A stretch of 64,000 nt of DNA from Bacillota bacterium (GTDB lineage: Bacteria; Bacillota; Clostridia; Acetivibrionales; JAEZXR01), in NCBI GenBank assembly GCA_023419605.1, contig JAEZXR010000110.1:55209-119208 (forward strand), given 5' to 3'. Within the stretch, counting starts at the first letter, position 1. Each line of letters opens with the position of its first letter. Shown one piece after another: positions 9,385 to 18,079 of this stretch. A model generated the notes under the pieces. The model did no database searches and was not told where the DNA came from. It was given only the letters and a program-made list of their open reading frames with translations. Made by a program: the position numbers and the translations under genes.

Positions 9385-9869
9385 TATGCTGCACCTGCCT
9401 CATCAATGAATTTATCTACAAGCGCTCTGTTGCTTTCGGTGTCCACATTGCTTTCCAGTACTTTTGACGCTGCTGCAAGTGCAAGGCTTGCCACCTGGCT
9501 TCTTACATCACGAAGCATTTGCGCTCTCTCACGTTCAATTTCCTCTCTTGCTTTTTCAAGAATTCCCTGCGCCTCTTCTCTCGCTTGAGAAACAATGGCT
9601 TCGTACTCTCTGCCGCCTCTGTCCCTGGCTTCCTTTAAAACGGAGTCAGCTTGTGTATTGGCATCCTGAAGCTGCAATTCATATTTGCTTTTCAATTCCT
9701 TTGCAGCTGCCTTGTTCTTATCGGCGTCATCGATGGCGTCTCGAATGGATTTCTCCCTTTTTTCCATAAACTCCGTAACAGGCTTGAAAAGAATCTTCTT
9801 CAGGGCTATATAAAGAATTAAAAGGTTTACAGCCACAAAAATAAATGTGGGTAAATGAGGAGTCATCAA
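9384..9869 (-). CDS. atpF: ATP synthase Fo b subunit
   Basis: 161 aa. One N-terminal membrane helix (about residues 7-25) followed by a long charged coiled coil (EKREKSIRDAIDDADKNKAAAKEL) forming the peripheral stalk. Two consecutive ATGs begin the frame; GAAAGGGTG lies upstream of both. It is separated from atpE by 412 bp, which is unusual for these normally adjacent genes. Confidence 0.96.
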   Translation of the reverse strand: MMTPHLPTFIFVAVNLLILYIALKKILFKPVTEFMEKREKSIRDAIDDADKNKAAAKELKSKYELQLQDANTQADSVLKEARDRGGREYEAIVSQAREEAQGILEKAREEIERERAQMLRDVRSQVASLALAAASKVLESNVDTESNRALVDKFIDEAGAA

Positions 9870-10281
9870 CTTTCACCCTTTCTGTCATTATAGTCTGCAT
9901 CTATGGTGCAGCGAAAATATATTGCTTCTACTTTCTGCGGGCCGGCCCGGACAGCAAACTTTATACATTACTCTCTGCGCAGCATCCAAGCGGCCGATAA
10001 TAGATCCGTCGGATGCGGAATAGCTTCCTGTGAAGTTCAATGTCCACAGCGCCCTGGGAAAGGTATAGCAAAATAAAATGATAGGAAAATTTATATTTTC
10101 GCTAATCCTATATTATCATGCAATATGAGGCTTATGCCTCATAAAAACATTTACAGCCTTCCTGTAGCGAGCTTTGTTAATGTATAGGAAAAAAGCTGTG
10201 AAAGAAATTATCACCCGCTCTTTTTTCCTATACATTAAAGTTTAACACTCCATTTACTTCTGGAGGAAACCAAAGTCCTTC
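9870..10281 (-). other. hairpin-rich non-coding spacer between atpE and atpF
   Basis: No credible gene. It holds an 18-bp perfect inverted repeat TTAATGTATAGGAAAAAA (10177-10194) with its complement (10221-10238), the 26-nt loop itself containing GTGA/TCAC; a second hairpin TATGAGGC-ttat-GCCTCATA (10124-10131/10136-10143); and a weaker AT-rich hairpin near 10083-10100 (GAAAAT/ATTTTC). All lie in the expected transcript, promoter-proximal gene atpE being upstream. No U-tract follows them on the minus strand, so they look like processing or stability elements more than terminators. Confidence 0.6.
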
Positions 10282-10518
10282 TTATGCTTGCCATCTTACC
10301 AGGATCAAAAGCAAAGCTACAACCAGACCATAAACCGCTGTTGCTTCTGCCAAAGCAGTACCCAACAGTGTAATGGTGGTTATTTTACCTGATGCTTCAG
10401 GCTGTCTTGCAACGGACTCCGTTGCCTTGGCTGTTGCCAAGCTGATTCCTATTCCTGCTCCAATACCAGTGAAAACAGCAATCGCTGCAGCAATGGCAAT
10501 ATATGCATTTACACTCAT
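10282..10518 (-). CDS. atpE: ATP synthase Fo c subunit
   Basis: 78 aa, two membrane helices joined by the polar loop ARQPEASGK, forming the rotor ring. The ion-binding Glu is in helix 2 (TALAEATAVYGLV). Compared with the sodium-type ring of Ilyobacter (Gln in helix 1, ES in helix 2), this protein has Ile in place of Gln (GIGISLA) and EA in place of ES, which favours proton over sodium coupling; this is an inference from residues only. It lies 12 bp after atpB. Confidence 0.97.
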   Translation of the reverse strand: MSVNAYIAIAAAIAVFTGIGAGIGISLATAKATESVARQPEASGKITTITLLGTALAEATAVYGLVVALLLILVRWQA

Positions 10519-10530
10519 TTACTCACCCCC

Positions 10531-11301
10531 TTACTCAATAGCTTCCGCAATGTATAGCGATGTTAAGAAAACAAAAATATAAGCTTGAAGTCCACCGTCA
10601 AACAAATCGAAATAAACGCTGAGCGCTGCCGGAAATGCAAGCGGGAACGCCATATATATCAATTCCATAACAATAAACGCGCCGAGTATATTACCAAACA
10701 AACGGAAACAAAGCGACAACGGTCGTACTACATAATCAAGTATTTTAAACGGTAAAACAACCGGAGTGGGCTCAATAAAACTTTTCAGCCAGCCTAAGGG
10801 CTTCTTTACTGTTAAGCCTGCGATAAGAACTACAATAATAGACGCAATGGCCAAACAGATCGTCATATTGATATCCTTTGTAGGCGGCCGTATCGTGAAT
10901 TCAGGCAAATGTTCAAAAAACTCCATGCCTGTAAAATGATATAGCTGTTCAGCACTTGGAATCAGATTAAAAATCCCGATAGTATTTGCAAAGAGCAGAA
11001 ACAATAAAATTGTTCCCAGATAGGGAGCAAAAGGTTTCCAATGATGGCCCAAACTACTTTTCGCCAGGGAATTGATCATTTCTACTACCGTTTCGACAAA
11101 ATTCTGCTTTCCCTTGGGTATCGTTTGCATTTTTCTGGTTAATAGAAAGGCGGAGAGGATCAAAAAAGCCATAACAATCCACATGATGATGACCGTATCC
11201 GAAATTTCCAGCGTATATCCGAATAAATTCATTTTATAGAGACGCAGCTCTATTCCTTTTGCTAATTCTTCACCCAAATTGAACACCTTCTTGTTATTCA
11301 A
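10531..11301 (-). CDS. atpB: ATP synthase Fo a subunit
   Basis: Up to 256 aa, several membrane helices. The essential Arg of the ion channel is in LCFRLFGNILGAF near residue 190, and the C-terminus ends with the conserved LQAYIFVFLTSLYIAEA. The listed start is a TTG that overlaps the end of atpI; another TTG at 11280, preceded by AAGAAGGTG, is equally possible and would remove the overlap. Forms the stator channel against the c ring. Confidence 0.95.
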   Translation of the reverse strand: MNNKKVFNLGEELAKGIELRLYKMNLFGYTLEISDTVIIMWIVMAFLILSAFLLTRKMQTIPKGKQNFVETVVEMINSLAKSSLGHHWKPFAPYLGTILLFLLFANTIGIFNLIPSAEQLYHFTGMEFFEHLPEFTIRPPTKDINMTICLAIASIIVVLIAGLTVKKPLGWLKSFIEPTPVVLPFKILDYVVRPLSLCFRLFGNILGAFIVMELIYMAFPLAFPAALSVYFDLFDGGLQAYIFVFLTSLYIAEAIE

Positions 11302-11716
11302 AATTATTGTGCGTTATACCCAAGCCTTCTGTCAGGCTATTTATAAATATGATGAACGGGACCAGCAATATACCGGTAATCATGCCCGCTGCAAACCATC
11401 CGTTGTACAGCAGCGACGCTGCCATCAAAATCACGAGGGTGATCATGCTCAGCACATAACTCAATACGCTTCTTAAGGCAGCAGATTGTTTGCTTCCTCC
11501 ATTAAGAAGTGAGGTAATCATATCTGATAGAGAACCAAATCGTAATATGCTGAATATTCCTCCTGCAAACAGCCCGGCAAGAACCATCCATTTTTGTTGA
11601 AGTACTGTAATAGTCACTATCGACAACAAACCAATTACAATTAATACTCTTTTTGCTATGAACTTCTCAATTTTTGTTTTTAAGAATATCTTACCCATCG
11701 TATTAAACAAAACCAA
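11294..11716 (-). CDS. atpI: ATP synthase subunit I-like membrane protein
   Basis: Up to 140 aa with about four hydrophobic helices (for example RVLIVIGLLSIVTITVL and TLVILMAASLLYNGW). Position directly before atpB, size and membrane character match AtpI, proposed to help c-ring assembly. Sequence conservation in this family is low, so context carries the call. The start is uncertain: a TTG at 11716 after GGAAAG, or the ATG six codons later. Confidence 0.75.
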   Translation of the reverse strand: MVLFNTMGKIFLKTKIEKFIAKRVLIVIGLLSIVTITVLQQKWMVLAGLFAGGIFSILRFGSLSDMITSLLNGGSKQSAALRSVLSYVLSMITLVILMAASLLYNGWFAAGMITGILLVPFIIFINSLTEGLGITHNNFE

Positions 11717-11953
11717 CTACTTTCCAAACTATAATATTTAAGTAGTTAAATAAAACAAAATGCTGTCACATCCTGTCCTTCACCAGGTAACCCTAAGGCT
11801 TCCTTCGACGAAGCTGCGCTCCTGAGCCCCTCCTTGCACCGGTAAAGGCGAATCCCATGCAATCCCATATAAAGGAAATCCAAGAAGTACAATTTCCCAT
11901 ACATTAAAAAAGGCGTCGTACATCCAATAGCTACGAACATGCCTCTCAACATA
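11717..11953 (-). other. structured 5' leader of the ATP synthase operon
   Basis: About 235 nt lie between the inferred transcription start (about 11953) and atpI. Local hairpins are visible on the minus strand: GGAAAT...ATTTCC, TTGCAT...GTGCAA and GCTTC-GTCGAAG-GAAGC. No recognised riboswitch consensus was found. A 68-codon frame here (11746-11952) has no ribosome-binding site and is not supported as a gene. Confidence 0.45.
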
Positions 11954-11959
11954 AAACTA

Positions 11960-11988
11960 ATGATATCACACTGATTTTAACAATTCAA
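11960..11988 (-). promoter_or_regulatory. probable sigma-A promoter of the ATP synthase operon
   Basis: On the minus strand TTGAAT (complement of 11983-11988), a 17-bp spacer and TATCAT (complement of 11960-11965). It sits upstream of the leader, and no better promoter was seen closer to atpI. Confidence 0.6.
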
Positions 11989-12068
11989 TATCAACATGAA
12001 CAATTTTTTTGACTTTACTGTTTCCTTTTATGGGAATTATTATTCTATCTTTTTTTAAAAAAACAGTG

Positions 12069-12094
12069 AAAAATGTTGTCATTTACTCCGATGA
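12069..12094 (+). promoter_or_regulatory. possible sigma-D (sigma-28) flagellar promoter of motAB
   Basis: AAAA at 12069-12072, 14-bp spacer, TCCGATGA at 12087-12094, resembling the motility consensus TAAA-N14-16-GCCGATAT. The -35 is weak. It lies 42 bp before motA, consistent with motility control. Confidence 0.4.
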
Positions 12095-12135
12095 ACATAT
12101 ATAGAGAGATGTAACACTACACTAGGAGGTAACTT

Positions 12136-12933
12136 ATGGACATAAGTTCTATCATTGGTATTATTGTGGGTTTTGGTGCCATACTCACCGGGTTTCTTGT
12201 AGAAGGGGGCAATTTGGCTTCACTGCTCCATATTTCGCCGTTTATAATCATATTTGGGGGCACTGCCGGTGCAGTATTCCTTAACTTTCCCAAATCCGAT
12301 CTGGCACAGATCCCTGGGATGCTGAAAGCAGTATTTTCAGAAAGTAATCATAATGAGGTGGATATAATCAACCAACTTGCAGAGCTGTCGGAAAAAGCCC
12401 GCAGGGATGGATTGTTAAGCTTGGAACAAGAAGCACAGACCATTGAAAACCCCTTTATCCGAAAAGGCTTGTCTCTGGTTGTTGACGGCATTGAAACCCA
12501 GGCAATCAAAGATATCCTCGTTCGTGAATCCTATTTGCATGAAAGCATCTATGAATCCGGGGCAAAGATCTTTGAGGCGGCTGGTGGTTATGCGCCCACT
12601 ATGGGTGTGTGCGGAACCGTTCTGGGTATGATCGTCGTTCTCGGCGATATGGGAAGTCCGGCAGAACTGGGGCCAAAAATCTCCGTTGCCTTTATTGCAA
12701 CACTGCTGGGTGTATCTTTTGCCAACCTGCTCTTCCTTCCTTTAGCCGGTAAGATTAAAGCGAAAGCCGCCAAGGAAACCATGACGACCGATATTATTAT
12801 TGAAGGTCTATTGTCTATACAAGCAGGTGAAAACCCACGGCTTATAAAAGAAAAATTAAACTTGAGCCTCATTGAAAAGATGAATGGTAAAAACGGCAAA
12901 TCACAGAGCGCTGGAAAAGAAGTGGAGGGATAA
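12136..12933 (+). CDS. motA: flagellar motor stator protein MotA
   Basis: 265 aa, four membrane helices: two at the N-terminus (SSIIGIIVGFGAILTGF, LHISPFIIIFGGTAGAVF) and two after residue 150 (APTMGVCGTVLGMIVVL, VAFIATLLGVSFANLLF), with the long cytoplasmic loop between them that contacts FliG. PTMGVCGTVLG is typical of MotA/TolQ/ExbB. Perfect AGGAGG site. Followed 3 bp later by motB; the two form a stand-alone stator operon. Confidence 0.95.
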   Translation: MDISSIIGIIVGFGAILTGFLVEGGNLASLLHISPFIIIFGGTAGAVFLNFPKSDLAQIPGMLKAVFSESNHNEVDIINQLAELSEKARRDGLLSLEQEAQTIENPFIRKGLSLVVDGIETQAIKDILVRESYLHESIYESGAKIFEAAGGYAPTMGVCGTVLGMIVVLGDMGSPAELGPKISVAFIATLLGVSFANLLFLPLAGKIKAKAAKETMTTDIIIEGLLSIQAGENPRLIKEKLNLSLIEKMNGKNGKSQSAGKEVEG

Positions 12934-12936
12934 CCC

Positions 12937-13701
12937 TTGAGTAAACACAAAGTAAAGGTTGAAAAGGATGGTGCAGAGCGGTATCTGTTAACTTACGCCG
13001 ATCTAATGAACCTTCTGCTGATATTCTTTATCGTACTCTACTCCATGAGTCAGGTTGACTCACAGAAATTTCAGCAGCTGTCGACCTCTCTGCGGTCAGT
13101 TTTTGGCGAGTATATGCCCGGGGGGACCATCGGGCAGCAAGGTTCCGGCACATCACTGCTTCCTCTGAATCCTTCCGATTCTCCTCTCCCGAGTCCACTG
13201 CCACAAAAAGTGGAGCAGCAGCGAATGGGAGAAGTAAAGGATGAGGTAAGTAAGTTGATCGAAGCCCAGCACCTGAACGGGGATGTAACTGTCACTCTTG
13301 AGGAAAGGGGCGTCGTAGTTTCCATAACTGCCAAACTGCTCTTTAAAAGCGGAAGTGCCGATATTGAACGAGACTCCATTCCGGTGATTGAAAACATCGG
13401 TAAAATGCTTCTTTCACTGCCGGGGAATCATATACGAGTGGAAGGACATACGGATACAGACCCCATCAGAACCTCTCTCTTCCCCTCCAACTGGGAGCTT
13501 TCTTCCGCCCGCGCCACCAATGTTCTGCGGCTGCTGGTTGAGAAATCCGGTATAAATCCGACAGTAATTTCTTCCGTGGGTTATGGCGAATACAGACCTA
13601 AATTTGCAAATGACTCGGAAGAGCATAAAGCGGCCAATCGGCGAGTTGACATTGTATTGATCAGCAGCATTTACGATAAATCCGAAGCAGGTAAGAAATA
13701 A
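12937..13701 (+). CDS. motB: flagellar motor stator protein MotB
   Basis: 254 aa. The single N-terminal helix carries the ion-binding Asp in LTYADLMNLLLIFF (Asp22). After a Pro/Ser-rich plug and linker, an OmpA-like peptidoglycan-binding domain occupies about residues 115-250 (RVEGHTDTDPIRTSLFPSNW, SSARATNVLR, NRRVDIVL). It starts at a TTG with GTGGAGGG just upstream, at the end of motA. Anchors the stator to the wall. Confidence 0.95.
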   Translation: MSKHKVKVEKDGAERYLLTYADLMNLLLIFFIVLYSMSQVDSQKFQQLSTSLRSVFGEYMPGGTIGQQGSGTSLLPLNPSDSPLPSPLPQKVEQQRMGEVKDEVSKLIEAQHLNGDVTVTLEERGVVVSITAKLLFKSGSADIERDSIPVIENIGKMLLSLPGNHIRVEGHTDTDPIRTSLFPSNWELSSARATNVLRLLVEKSGINPTVISSVGYGEYRPKFANDSEEHKAANRRVDIVLISSIYDKSEAGKK

Positions 13702-13707
13702 ACATGA

Positions 13708-13760
13708 AAATAAAGAAAAGGTCTGGACATACTTGGTATGTCCAGACCTTTTCTTTATTT
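13708..13760. terminator. bidirectional intrinsic terminator
   Basis: A perfect 25-bp inverted repeat with a TTG loop, A-rich and T-rich at its ends. It closes motAB on plus and wecB on minus. Confidence 0.93.
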
Positions 13761-13812
13761 TACCAACTCCAACGGCAGCCAAACCGCTTTTTATTTACCG
13801 TATCTATAGTTG

Positions 13813-14964
13813 TTACACGCTAAAACCTTCAGGTTTTTCATTCCGATAGCCAAATTCATATAGCAGCGCCTTAACGATTCTCTCAGACGCACGGCCATCT
13901 CCGTAAGGATTTACAGCCTTTGCCATCTTGTTATATTCTTCCTCGCTGTCCAGCAGCTCCCCGGCAAGCTTTATAATGGCCCTTTCGTCCGTTCCTGCCA
14001 GCTTCACCGTTCCAGCCTTTACCGCCTCCGGCCTCTCTGTTTCGTTCCGGAGCACCAGTACAGGTTTTCCCAAGGATGGAGCTTCTTCCTGCAAACCGCC
14101 GGAATCGGTCATAACCAGGTAAGCCCTGCTCATCAAGTTATGCATGTCCTGGACATCCAGCGGATCAATCAAATGAACCCTGCCATGACCTCCCAGAATA
14201 TTCTTGGCGACTTCCTGGACTGCCGGGTTTAAATGCACGGGATATACAATTTCCACATCCTCATAGTGATCGGCAATGTGCCGGAGCGCCTTGCAGATGT
14301 TGTTCAGAGGCTCTCCAAGATTCTCTCTCCTATGGGCGGTTACAGCGATCACTCTTCTTCCTTTATAGTCAATGTCCCTGAGCCTTTCATTCTGGAATTC
14401 ATACTCCTCTTTCACTGTTGTTTTCAGGGCATCGATAACCGTATTCCCTGTTACATAGATCTTTTCATCCTTCACGCCCTCATTGAGCAGGTTTTGCCTG
14501 TTCGATTCCGTGGGCGCCAGATGGATATCCGTCAATGCCCCCGTCAGCTTCCGGTTCATTTCCTCCGGATACGGTGAATATTTGTCATAGGTTCTTAGCC
14601 CGGCTTCCACATGCCCCACACTTACCTTGCTATAGAAAGCGGCAAGGCTTCCCACAAAGGTTGTGGTAGTATCGCCATGGACCAGCACGATATCCGGCTG
14701 CACCTGCTCAAACACACCACTTAATCCCTCCAAGGCCCGGGTGGTAATGCCAATCAGCGTTTGGCGGCTCTGCATGATATTCAGATCATGGTCCGGCTTA
14801 ATATCAAACATATCCAGAACCTGGTCCAGCATTTGCCGGTGCTGGGCAGTCACACATACAATGGATTCAATTTCTTCGTACTTTTCCAGTTCCTTTACCA
14901 GTGGTGCCATTTTTACCGCTTCCGGTCTTGTCCCGAAAACTGTCATCACTTTTAACTTTTTCAC
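13813..14964 (-). CDS. wecB: UDP-N-acetylglucosamine 2-epimerase (non-hydrolysing)
   Basis: 383 aa, standard length. Begins KVMTVFGTRPEAVKMAPLV and contains VHGDTTTTFVGSLAAFY, GHVEAGLRT, VTAHRRENLG and TDSGGLQEEAPSLGKP, all hallmarks of WecB/MnaA. It converts UDP-GlcNAc to UDP-ManNAc for wall teichoic acid or other surface polymers. It starts 15 bp after the GlcNAc-1-phosphate transferase gene, which supplies the lipid-linked first sugar, so the two are probably one envelope-polymer operon. Confidence 0.96.
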   Translation of the reverse strand: MKKLKVMTVFGTRPEAVKMAPLVKELEKYEEIESIVCVTAQHRQMLDQVLDMFDIKPDHDLNIMQSRQTLIGITTRALEGLSGVFEQVQPDIVLVHGDTTTTFVGSLAAFYSKVSVGHVEAGLRTYDKYSPYPEEMNRKLTGALTDIHLAPTESNRQNLLNEGVKDEKIYVTGNTVIDALKTTVKEEYEFQNERLRDIDYKGRRVIAVTAHRRENLGEPLNNICKALRHIADHYEDVEIVYPVHLNPAVQEVAKNILGGHGRVHLIDPLDVQDMHNLMSRAYLVMTDSGGLQEEAPSLGKPVLVLRNETERPEAVKAGTVKLAGTDERAIIKLAGELLDSEEEYNKMAKAVNPYGDGRASERIVKALLYEFGYRNEKPEGFSV

Positions 14965-14979
14965 TTTAAAACCCCTTCT

Positions 14980-16101
14980 CTATCTATTCTCAACTATCTT
15001 TTTCACGACTTCGCCCTCATTATCCGGCTGGACCGGCTTTGGTTCTTCTTTCGTATCCTCTATCTCGCTCATATATTTTGCCCCTGCAACAACAAAGGCA
15101 GAAACGGAAATGACCAAAATAATGGCACTGAGAACGCCTTTGTCTGCCAGCACAATAGCACATAATCCCAATGCAGAGCTTACAGTATACATAACTACCA
15201 CAGACTGTTTGTGACTTAGTCCCATATCGATCAATCGATGGTGTAAGTGCCCTCTGTCCGCCTGCATCGGCGACTTGCCCTGAAGGAGTCTGCGAAGTAT
15301 GGCGAAGATGGTATCAAACAACGGCAAGCCCAAAACCAGCAGTGGAATGGCAATGGCAATGGCGGTATATTGCTTAAGGGTCCCCTGGATGGAAACAACC
15401 CCTAGGGTAAAGCCTAGAAAAGTAGCTCCCGTGTCCCCCATAAAAATCTTCGCCGGATTAAAGTTATACGGCAGGAAGCCCAATGCTGAGCCAGCCAATG
15501 CCGCAGTCAGCATGGCAGTTTCGATTTCACCTCTTAAAACAGACACAATAAACAAAGACAGCGACGCAATCGAAGATACACCTGCTGCAAGACCGTCCAG
15601 TCCATCAATCAGATTAATGGCATTGGTAATTCCTACAATCCATAAGACCGTTACAATATAGGAAATTATCGGGTTTAGGTTAGACATTCCGTTGGCCGCC
15701 AGCGGATTGGTTACAAAGGTAATGGACGTACCCGACCATACCACAATAACAGCTGCAAGAATCTGGAACAAAAACTTGATTTTCGCACCCAGTTGTTTTA
15801 CATCGTCCACAATCCCTACCGCCAATATAATTAAAATTCCCGCCAGCATTCCTCCAAATTGCTTGTCGATTCCCATAATGCCTGTTCCAGAAAAAGGACT
15901 TGCTATGGTAAACAACGTAGAAACCAGGAAGGCTGCAACGATGGCCAACCCTCCAAGCCTTGCAATGGGTTTCTTGTGCATCCTTCTATTATCCTTCGGC
16001 ACATCCACAGCTCCAATTTTGAAAGCAATTTTCTTTGCTATGGGAGTAGCGGAAAAGGCCAATATAAAGGCTAATACAAAGGATATAAAATATTCTATCA
16101 T
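14980..16101 (-). CDS. undecaprenyl-phosphate GlcNAc-1-phosphate transferase (TagO/WecA type)
   Basis: 373 aa, about ten membrane helices. The start at 16101 is chosen because GAAGGTG lies just upstream; an in-frame codon 21 bases earlier overlaps this site. MraY/WecA signatures: PKDNRRMH, VGIVDDVKQLG, NLIDGLDGLAAG, FMGDTGATFLGF and the HLHHRL loop. It starts lipid-linked synthesis of a surface polymer. The charged C-terminal tail ends VKKIVENR. Confidence 0.93.
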   Translation of the reverse strand: MIEYFISFVLAFILAFSATPIAKKIAFKIGAVDVPKDNRRMHKKPIARLGGLAIVAAFLVSTLFTIASPFSGTGIMGIDKQFGGMLAGILIILAVGIVDDVKQLGAKIKFLFQILAAVIVVWSGTSITFVTNPLAANGMSNLNPIISYIVTVLWIVGITNAINLIDGLDGLAAGVSSIASLSLFIVSVLRGEIETAMLTAALAGSALGFLPYNFNPAKIFMGDTGATFLGFTLGVVSIQGTLKQYTAIAIAIPLLVLGLPLFDTIFAILRRLLQGKSPMQADRGHLHHRLIDMGLSHKQSVVVMYTVSSALGLCAIVLADKGVLSAIILVISVSAFVVAGAKYMSEIEDTKEEPKPVQPDNEGEVVKKIVENR

Positions 16102-16211
16102 ATAAACACCTTCTTCTCGCAAGCTGCTATGGGTAGCCGAATAGGTTCAACCTCCCCTGCAGCAAACGTTTGTCCCCTAAGGAAAACTACAACTTCACTC
16201 CAACTACCTAT

Positions 16212-16244
16212 GGATAACGAACTTTAAAATTCGCCATCTATATA
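16212..16244. repeat. fragment of the GATAACGAACTTTA palindromic element (copy C)
   Basis: GGATAACGAACTTTAAA matches the left end of the copies at 36904 and 45050, but the rest of the element is missing and the sequence passes quickly into ATCTATATAATAAAG. It lies in the leader of the TagO-like gene's downstream neighbour, between it and dCMP deaminase. Confidence 0.55.
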
Positions 16245-16330
16245 ATAAAGTCTTCCCGTTATTCAACCCTTTCAAACCAGTAACTGCATAGGCTTGCATC
16301 ATGGGCTTTCAGTGATGTACCTTTCAAATC

Positions 16331-16780
16331 TTATTTATCCGATCTAAAGCTGACGACCTCCAGTCCTGCCTCTCCGAGCATTTCCATAGACAATGGGTCG
16401 GGATATTCACCTTTAAAAACAATCTTTTGAATTCCTGAATTAATAATCATTTTCGCACATAAAACACAGGGCTGGTGCGTAACATAAAGAGTTCCGTCCT
16501 TTACACTGGTTCCCGAATAGGCAGCCTGCACAATGGCATTCTGCTCGGCGTGAATGGCTCTGCAAAGCTCATGCCGCTGGCCCGAAGGAATGTTCAGTTC
16601 TTCTCTCATACATCCCACCTCAAGACAGTGCTTGCAGCCTGCCGGTGCCCCGTTATATCCTGTAGCTAGAATGCGCTTGTCTTTAACAATCAATGCACCC
16701 ACCTGGCGCCGTTTACATGTAGATCTCGTTTTTATAAGCTCTACAATCTCCATAAAATATTCATCCCAGGACGGCCTCAT
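16331..16780 (-). CDS. deoxycytidylate deaminase (dCMP deaminase, ComEB-like)
   Basis: 149 aa. Start at 16780 has GGGGGT 6-7 nt upstream. Zinc cytidine/deoxycytidylate deaminase motifs: HAEQNAI with the catalytic Glu near residue 85 and PCVLCAKMI near 110. An additional Cys/His cluster GCKHCLEVGCMRE is common in this subfamily. It deaminates dCMP to dUMP, feeding thymidylate synthesis. Precedes no close partner; upp starts about 100 bp away on the upstream side. Confidence 0.93.
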   Translation of the reverse strand: MRPSWDEYFMEIVELIKTRSTCKRRQVGALIVKDKRILATGYNGAPAGCKHCLEVGCMREELNIPSGQRHELCRAIHAEQNAIVQAAYSGTSVKDGTLYVTHQPCVLCAKMIINSGIQKIVFKGEYPDPLSMEMLGEAGLEVVSFRSDK

Positions 16781-16879
16781 AAATACCCCCAATTATGAAG
16801 CAAGAATGAAGAATATTTAAAACACATCGCTAAAGTTAATAAAATTCTTCATTCTCACTTGTTCATTCTTCATCACTCT

Positions 16880-17509
16880 TTACTTTGTTCCAAACAATCG
16901 GTCTCCTGCATCTCCGAGACCCGGAACTATGTATCCATGGTCATTCAATACTTCATCCACTGCTGCACAGTAGATCTCAACATCCGGATGATCCTTGTTG
17001 ATCTTTTCGATGCCCTTCTTTGCTGCAATAAGACACATCAGCTTTATATTTGTAACACCTCTGTCCTTGATAAAACCAATAGCTGCGGAAGCAGACCCAC
17101 CTGTAGCAAGCATCGGATCCAGTACTACGATTTCTCTTTCCGTAGCATCTACCGGAAGTTTGCAGTAATATTCTACAGGCTGAAGTGTTTCCGGATCCCT
17201 GTAAAGTCCGATATGCCCGACCTTTGCCATGGGTAGCAGCCGGAGCATGCCGTCTACCATGCCCAGTCCGGCTCTCAAAATCGGTACAATTCCCAGCTTC
17301 TTACCGAACAAAACATTTGTCTTGGCAACTGCAACAGGAGTTTCGATCTCTACTTCCTTTAAAGGCATGTTCCGTGTTACTTCATATCCCATCAACATGG
17401 CAATTTCCGAAGCCAATTCTCTGAATTCCTTTGTGTTTGTGTTCTTGTCCCTTAGTAAGGATATCTTGTGCTGTATGAGTGGGTGATCAAAAATAAAAAC
17501 GTTATCCAT
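16880..17509 (-). CDS. upp: uracil phosphoribosyltransferase
   Basis: 209 aa, the usual size. Motifs: HKISLLRDKNTNTKEFRELA at the start, VPILRAGLGMVDGML, the PRPP loop VVLDPMLATGGSA and the C-terminal YIVPGLGDAGDRLFGTK. Salvages uracil to UMP with PRPP. It follows rpiB by 54 bp; that spacer is mainly an AT palindrome. Confidence 0.97.
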   Translation of the reverse strand: MDNVFIFDHPLIQHKISLLRDKNTNTKEFRELASEIAMLMGYEVTRNMPLKEVEIETPVAVAKTNVLFGKKLGIVPILRAGLGMVDGMLRLLPMAKVGHIGLYRDPETLQPVEYYCKLPVDATEREIVVLDPMLATGGSASAAIGFIKDRGVTNIKLMCLIAAKKGIEKINKDHPDVEIYCAAVDEVLNDHGYIVPGLGDAGDRLFGTK

Positions 17510-17543
17510 GTTATTTTATCCTCCGTTTGTTAAAAAGTTTATT

Positions 17544-17579
17544 TAAATATTTAAAATAAATACTTATTTTAAATATTTA
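17544..17579. repeat. AT-only palindrome between rpiB and upp
   Basis: TAAATATTTAAAATAA (17544-17559) and its exact complement (17564-17579) with an ATAC loop. It overlaps the rpiB stop codon. It could lower read-through or mark mRNA processing; there is no clear terminator U-tract. Confidence 0.5.
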
Positions 17580-18013
17580 TTTTCTATTGCAGTAATCTTA
17601 TCTACACGGGTCTGATGCCTTCCACCCTGAAACTCGCTTTTGAGCCAGGTTTCAACAATATCCATTGCCAGTTCCACACCAACCACTCTGCCCCCAAGTG
17701 CGAGGATATTTGCATTGTTATGCTCTCTGCTCATTCTGGCCATATAGCTGTCGGTGCAGAGGGCGGCCCGTATTCCCGGTACCTTGTTTGCTGCGATGGA
17801 TATCCCTAAGCCCGTACCGCATACGATGATGCCCTTTTCGCATTCGCCTTTTGCCACTGCTTCTGCAACTGCCAGTCCATAATCGGGATAATCCACCGAT
17901 TTGCCGCATTCACAGGTTCCCAGGTCCTTATAGGCATGGCCCTTCTCTTCGAGATACTTTACGATCTGTATTTTTAAATCATATCCTCCATGATCACTTG
18001 CTATTGCTATCAT
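17564..18013 (-). CDS. rpiB: ribose-5-phosphate isomerase B
   Basis: 149 aa. Starts MIAIASDHGGYDLK and contains GIIVCGTGLGISIAANKVPGIRAALC, including the catalytic Cys region, and REHNNANILALGGRVVG. RpiB/LacAB family enzyme interconverting ribose-5-phosphate and ribulose-5-phosphate. It belongs to the conserved firmicute run ywlC-ywlE-rpiB-upp. Confidence 0.96.
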   Translation of the reverse strand: MIAIASDHGGYDLKIQIVKYLEEKGHAYKDLGTCECGKSVDYPDYGLAVAEAVAKGECEKGIIVCGTGLGISIAANKVPGIRAALCTDSYMARMSREHNNANILALGGRVVGVELAMDIVETWLKSEFQGGRHQTRVDKITAIENKYLK

Positions 18014-18079
18014 ATCTTCAGCCTCCGTCTATCTATTTTATAATATCGGTTCTCATATGTCAAAGAAACTTTGCCCGGG

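Noticed and set aside
11746..11952. 68-codon frame upstream of atpI
   Set aside because: No ribosome-binding site and overlaps hairpins of the leader.
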